23,903 bases of DNA. It comes from a bacterium. Its GTDB lineage: Bacteria; UBA6262; WVXT01. Under the pieces are notes generated by a model, which did no database searches, was not told the DNA's origin, and was given only the letters and a program-made list of their open reading frames with translations. How positions within the stretch are numbered: position 1 is the first letter of the stretch; each line of letters opens with the position of its first letter. The translations under genes and the position numbers were made by a program. The stretch spans positions 1-23,903 of the forward strand of contig DATKVN010000079.1 in NCBI GenBank assembly GCA_035530055.1. The letters run 5' to 3'. Of the stretch, positions 22,244-23,903 are shown piece by piece.

Positions 22244-22720
22244 GTGGTGAATATATTTGCAGGAAGTGAGATAGTAGAATTGGGAATTCAGATTGAGAAG
22301 AATGGTAGAGATTTCTACAATGCGTTGGTGGAGCAATTAAAGAATCAAAAGGCTAAGGAGACGTTCAAATATCTGGCAGGCGAAGAAGAAAAACACATAG
22401 CTGTTTTTCAAAATATATTAGATTCAGTGCACAAATATGAACCGCCAGAGTCATATCCGGGAGAATATTTTGCATATATGAATGCTTTAGCCAGGGACTA
22501 CGTATTCACCCAGAAAGACAAAGGTAGAGAGATAGCCAAAAATGTAAAGGGCGATAAAGAAGCTATCAGCCTGGGTATAGGATTTGAGAAAGATTCGATT
22601 ATTTTCTATGTAGGGATGAAGAAGGTAGTGCCAGAATACGACCATAAGATAGTCGATCGGCTAATTACACAGGAGCAAGACCATCTAAGACAGTTGTCCG
22701 AGCTAAAGGAGAGCCTGTAA
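22244..22720 (+). CDS. Ferritin-like di-iron (rubrerythrin-type) protein
   Basis: A 158-residue ferritin-like protein lacking a rubredoxin domain. The four helices carry E in LGIQIEKNGRDFYNALVEQL, E-x2-H in LAGEEEKHIAVFQNIL, E in LGIGFEKDSIIFYVGM, and E-x2-H in LITQEQDHLRQL. These supply a di-iron site for peroxide or O2 reduction. The start is GTG 22244, or GTG 22247 one codon on, after the strong Shine-Dalgarno AGGGGGGAG. It is not closely similar to the protein at 17505. It lies between the flavoprotein and the glutaredoxin-like gene. Confidence 0.87.
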   Translation: MVNIFAGSEIVELGIQIEKNGRDFYNALVEQLKNQKAKETFKYLAGEEEKHIAVFQNILDSVHKYEPPESYPGEYFAYMNALARDYVFTQKDKGREIAKNVKGDKEAISLGIGFEKDSIIFYVGMKKVVPEYDHKIVDRLITQEQDHLRQLSELKESL

Positions 22721-22739
22721 TTTAAAGGAGGTCAGTATT

Positions 22740-22976
22740 GTGGATAAAAAAGTTAAAATCTACAGCACCCCTACCTGTCCATTTTGCATGATGACCAAGA
22801 AGTTCTTAAAAGAGAACAATATTGATTTTGAGGATATCGATGTCTCCACTGACCAGGCAAAAGCACAGGAGATGGTTCAGAAGTCAGGCCAGATGGCCGT
22901 ACCTGTTTTGGACATCGATGGCGAAATTATAGTGGGATTTGATAAGGAAAAGATAAGAAAAGCATTAGGGTTATAA
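22740..22976 (+). CDS. Glutaredoxin-like / NrdH-type thiol protein
   Basis: A 78-residue thioredoxin-fold protein starting with GTG seven bases after AAAGGAGGT. The active site is TPTCPFC (C13, C16), with the cis-Pro segment MAVPVLDIDGEIIVGFD. CPFC, this length, and direct placement before a thioredoxin-reductase homologue argue that it is reduced by that flavoenzyme and not by glutathione. Clostridium pasteurianum Cp9/Cp34 is a known pair of this kind. It would act as a dithiol donor for peroxidases or other reductases. Confidence 0.9.
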   Translation: MDKKVKIYSTPTCPFCMMTKKFLKENNIDFEDIDVSTDQAKAQEMVQKSGQMAVPVLDIDGEIIVGFDKEKIRKALGL

Positions 22977-22998
22977 CCCTGTGGGAGATAATAGTAAA

Positions 22999-23901
22999 AT
23001 GTTCGATTTAATCATTATTGGGGCAGGGCCAGCAGGTATAACAGCCAGCGTCTACGCTGCCCGAAAGAAAATGAACTTTTTAGTTATTACCAAAGATATC
23101 GGTGGGCAGGCGGCGTGGAGTGGAGACATAGAGAATTACACAGGTTATCAATTCATTACCGGTCCTGAGTTGACGGGCAAGTTTGAGGAACATATGCGAA
23201 AATATAGTATTGAATTAAAAGAAAATGAAGAAGTGTTAGAATTAAAAAGAAAAGATGACGGGGTTTGGGTTAAGACTGACAAAGCCACCTACCAAGCAAA
23301 AACAGCAGTAATTGCCTCTGGCAAGAGGTCGAGGGAACTTGGCGTGCCCGGGGAGTTGGAATTTAAAAATAGGGGACTTACTTACTGCGCTACTTGCGAT
23401 GCCCCTCTATTTGCTGAAAAGGATGTAGCAGTCATCGGGGGAGGAAACTCTGCTTTAGACGCAACCCTACAATTGATTCGGATAGCCAAACATATCTATC
23501 TTATCAATATCACCTCAGCCCTCACTGGAGATGCGATAATGAGGGAGAAAGTACGTGAAAGTAAAAAAGTATCTATCTTAAATAACACCCGGGTCACAGC
23601 TGTTTTGGGAGATAGGATGGTCAGTGGAATTAAAATAAAAAGAGAGGATAAGGAAGAAACACTGCCTGTGGAGGGAGTTTTTGTGGAAATCGGTCTTATC
23701 CCTAATTCTGAATTTGCTAAAGAATTAGAAAAGAACGAACTGGGTGAGATTAGGGTAAACTGTCGTAGCGAGACCAATATCCCGGGCATTTTCGCTGCCG
23801 GTGATGTTACTGAAGTGCCTGCAAAACAGATTATAGTAGCAGCAGGAGAAGGGGCTAAAGCGGCACTGAGTGCTTTCAGATACTTAGCCCAACACAAATA
23901 A
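22999..23901 (+). CDS. trxB: Thioredoxin-reductase-family flavoprotein, AhpF/Cp34-like
   Basis: A 300-residue flavoenzyme. FAD site GAGPAG is at 8-13, redox-active CATC is at 130-133, the NAD(P) site GGGNSA is at 147-152, and the C-terminal FAD site GIFAAGDVTEVPAKQIIVAAGEGAKAA is near the end. Where NADPH-dependent enzymes have HRRxxxRA, this protein has INITSALTGDAI (169-180), which lacks the arginines that hold the 2'-phosphate. As in AhpF, NADH use is expected. ATG 22999 is preferred over GTG 22981 because family members begin MYDLIIIG and GGGAG (22983-22987) lies upstream. The gene appears complete, ending two bases before the window's edge. The partner is the glutaredoxin-like gene 22 bp before. 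Confidence 0.9.
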   Translation: MFDLIIIGAGPAGITASVYAARKKMNFLVITKDIGGQAAWSGDIENYTGYQFITGPELTGKFEEHMRKYSIELKENEEVLELKRKDDGVWVKTDKATYQAKTAVIASGKRSRELGVPGELEFKNRGLTYCATCDAPLFAEKDVAVIGGGNSALDATLQLIRIAKHIYLINITSALTGDAIMREKVRESKKVSILNNTRVTAVLGDRMVSGIKIKREDKEETLPVEGVFVEIGLIPNSEFAKELEKNELGEIRVNCRSETNIPGIFAAGDVTEVPAKQIIVAAGEGAKAALSAFRYLAQHK

Positions 23902-23903
23902 GA

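Noticed and set aside
1-23903. tRNA, rRNA or CRISPR arrays
   Set aside because: No cloverleaf, rRNA signature or regularly spaced repeat series was seen in the gaps; this was by eye only.

Overview
The window looks like part of a chromosome from an anaerobic, two-membrane (diderm) bacterium of moderate to low G+C. The anaerobic lifestyle is inferred from rubrerythrins, desulforedoxin, rubredoxin-like and ferredoxin-type proteins. The diderm envelope is inferred from a beta-barrel protein with a signal peptide and a LolA-like periplasmic protein. An uncultivated lineage such as Omnitrophota would fit, but that is only an impression. All 30 genes called here lie on the + strand, many with ATGA overlaps or near-zero spacing. 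Stop codon use is about 16 TAA, 12 TGA and only 2 TAG.

Layout. (1) 1-2009: possible insertion-sequence end repeats, then an ArsR-type regulator, a small exported DUF5666-like protein with an acidic 8-residue repeat tail, and a divergent APH/choline-kinase-fold protein. (2) 2115-7769: an operon with its own consensus promoter: TetR regulator, outer-membrane barrel, MacB/LolD-type ATPase, two FtsX-like permeases and a LolA-like periplasmic protein. Together these could move a lipid or lipoprotein from inner to outer membrane. (3) 7875-11064: two single genes with their own promoters: an APC-type permease fused to a PTS EIIA domain, and a LacD-like class I aldolase. (4) 11119-13122: an iron-sulfur module. 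A perfect 23-bp palindrome overlaps the promoter of an Rrf2 regulator carrying three cysteines, followed by a ferredoxin-domain protein and a Zn-ribbon protein; a separate Nfu gene follows. (5) 13155-13306: a candidate small structured RNA ending in a strong intrinsic terminator. (6) 13325-14197: a VIT1/CCC1-type metal transporter whose reading frame is open except for two in-frame TAG codons. (7) 14279-23901: a redox, metal and oxygen-defence series: PfpI/DJ-1 protein, small membrane protein, L-lactate dehydrogenase, rubredoxin-like protein, rubrerythrin, ferritin-like protein, flavin reductase, CopB-type copper ATPase, HAD phosphatase, desulforedoxin, iron-sulfur-flavoprotein-like protein, another ferritin-like protein, glutaredoxin-like protein and a thioredoxin reductase homologue. 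A roughly 200-bp palindromic element sits inside this series at 17308-17518.

The genes of region 7 make sense together as handling of O2, peroxide, thiols, iron and copper in a strict anaerobe. The observations most worth following are the double-TAG transporter, the structured RNA just upstream of it, the Rrf2 palindrome, the palindromic mobile element that supplies the apparent start of a ferritin-like gene, the permease-EIIA fusion, and the thioredoxin-reductase homologue that lacks the usual NADPH motif and is paired with a glutaredoxin-like partner.
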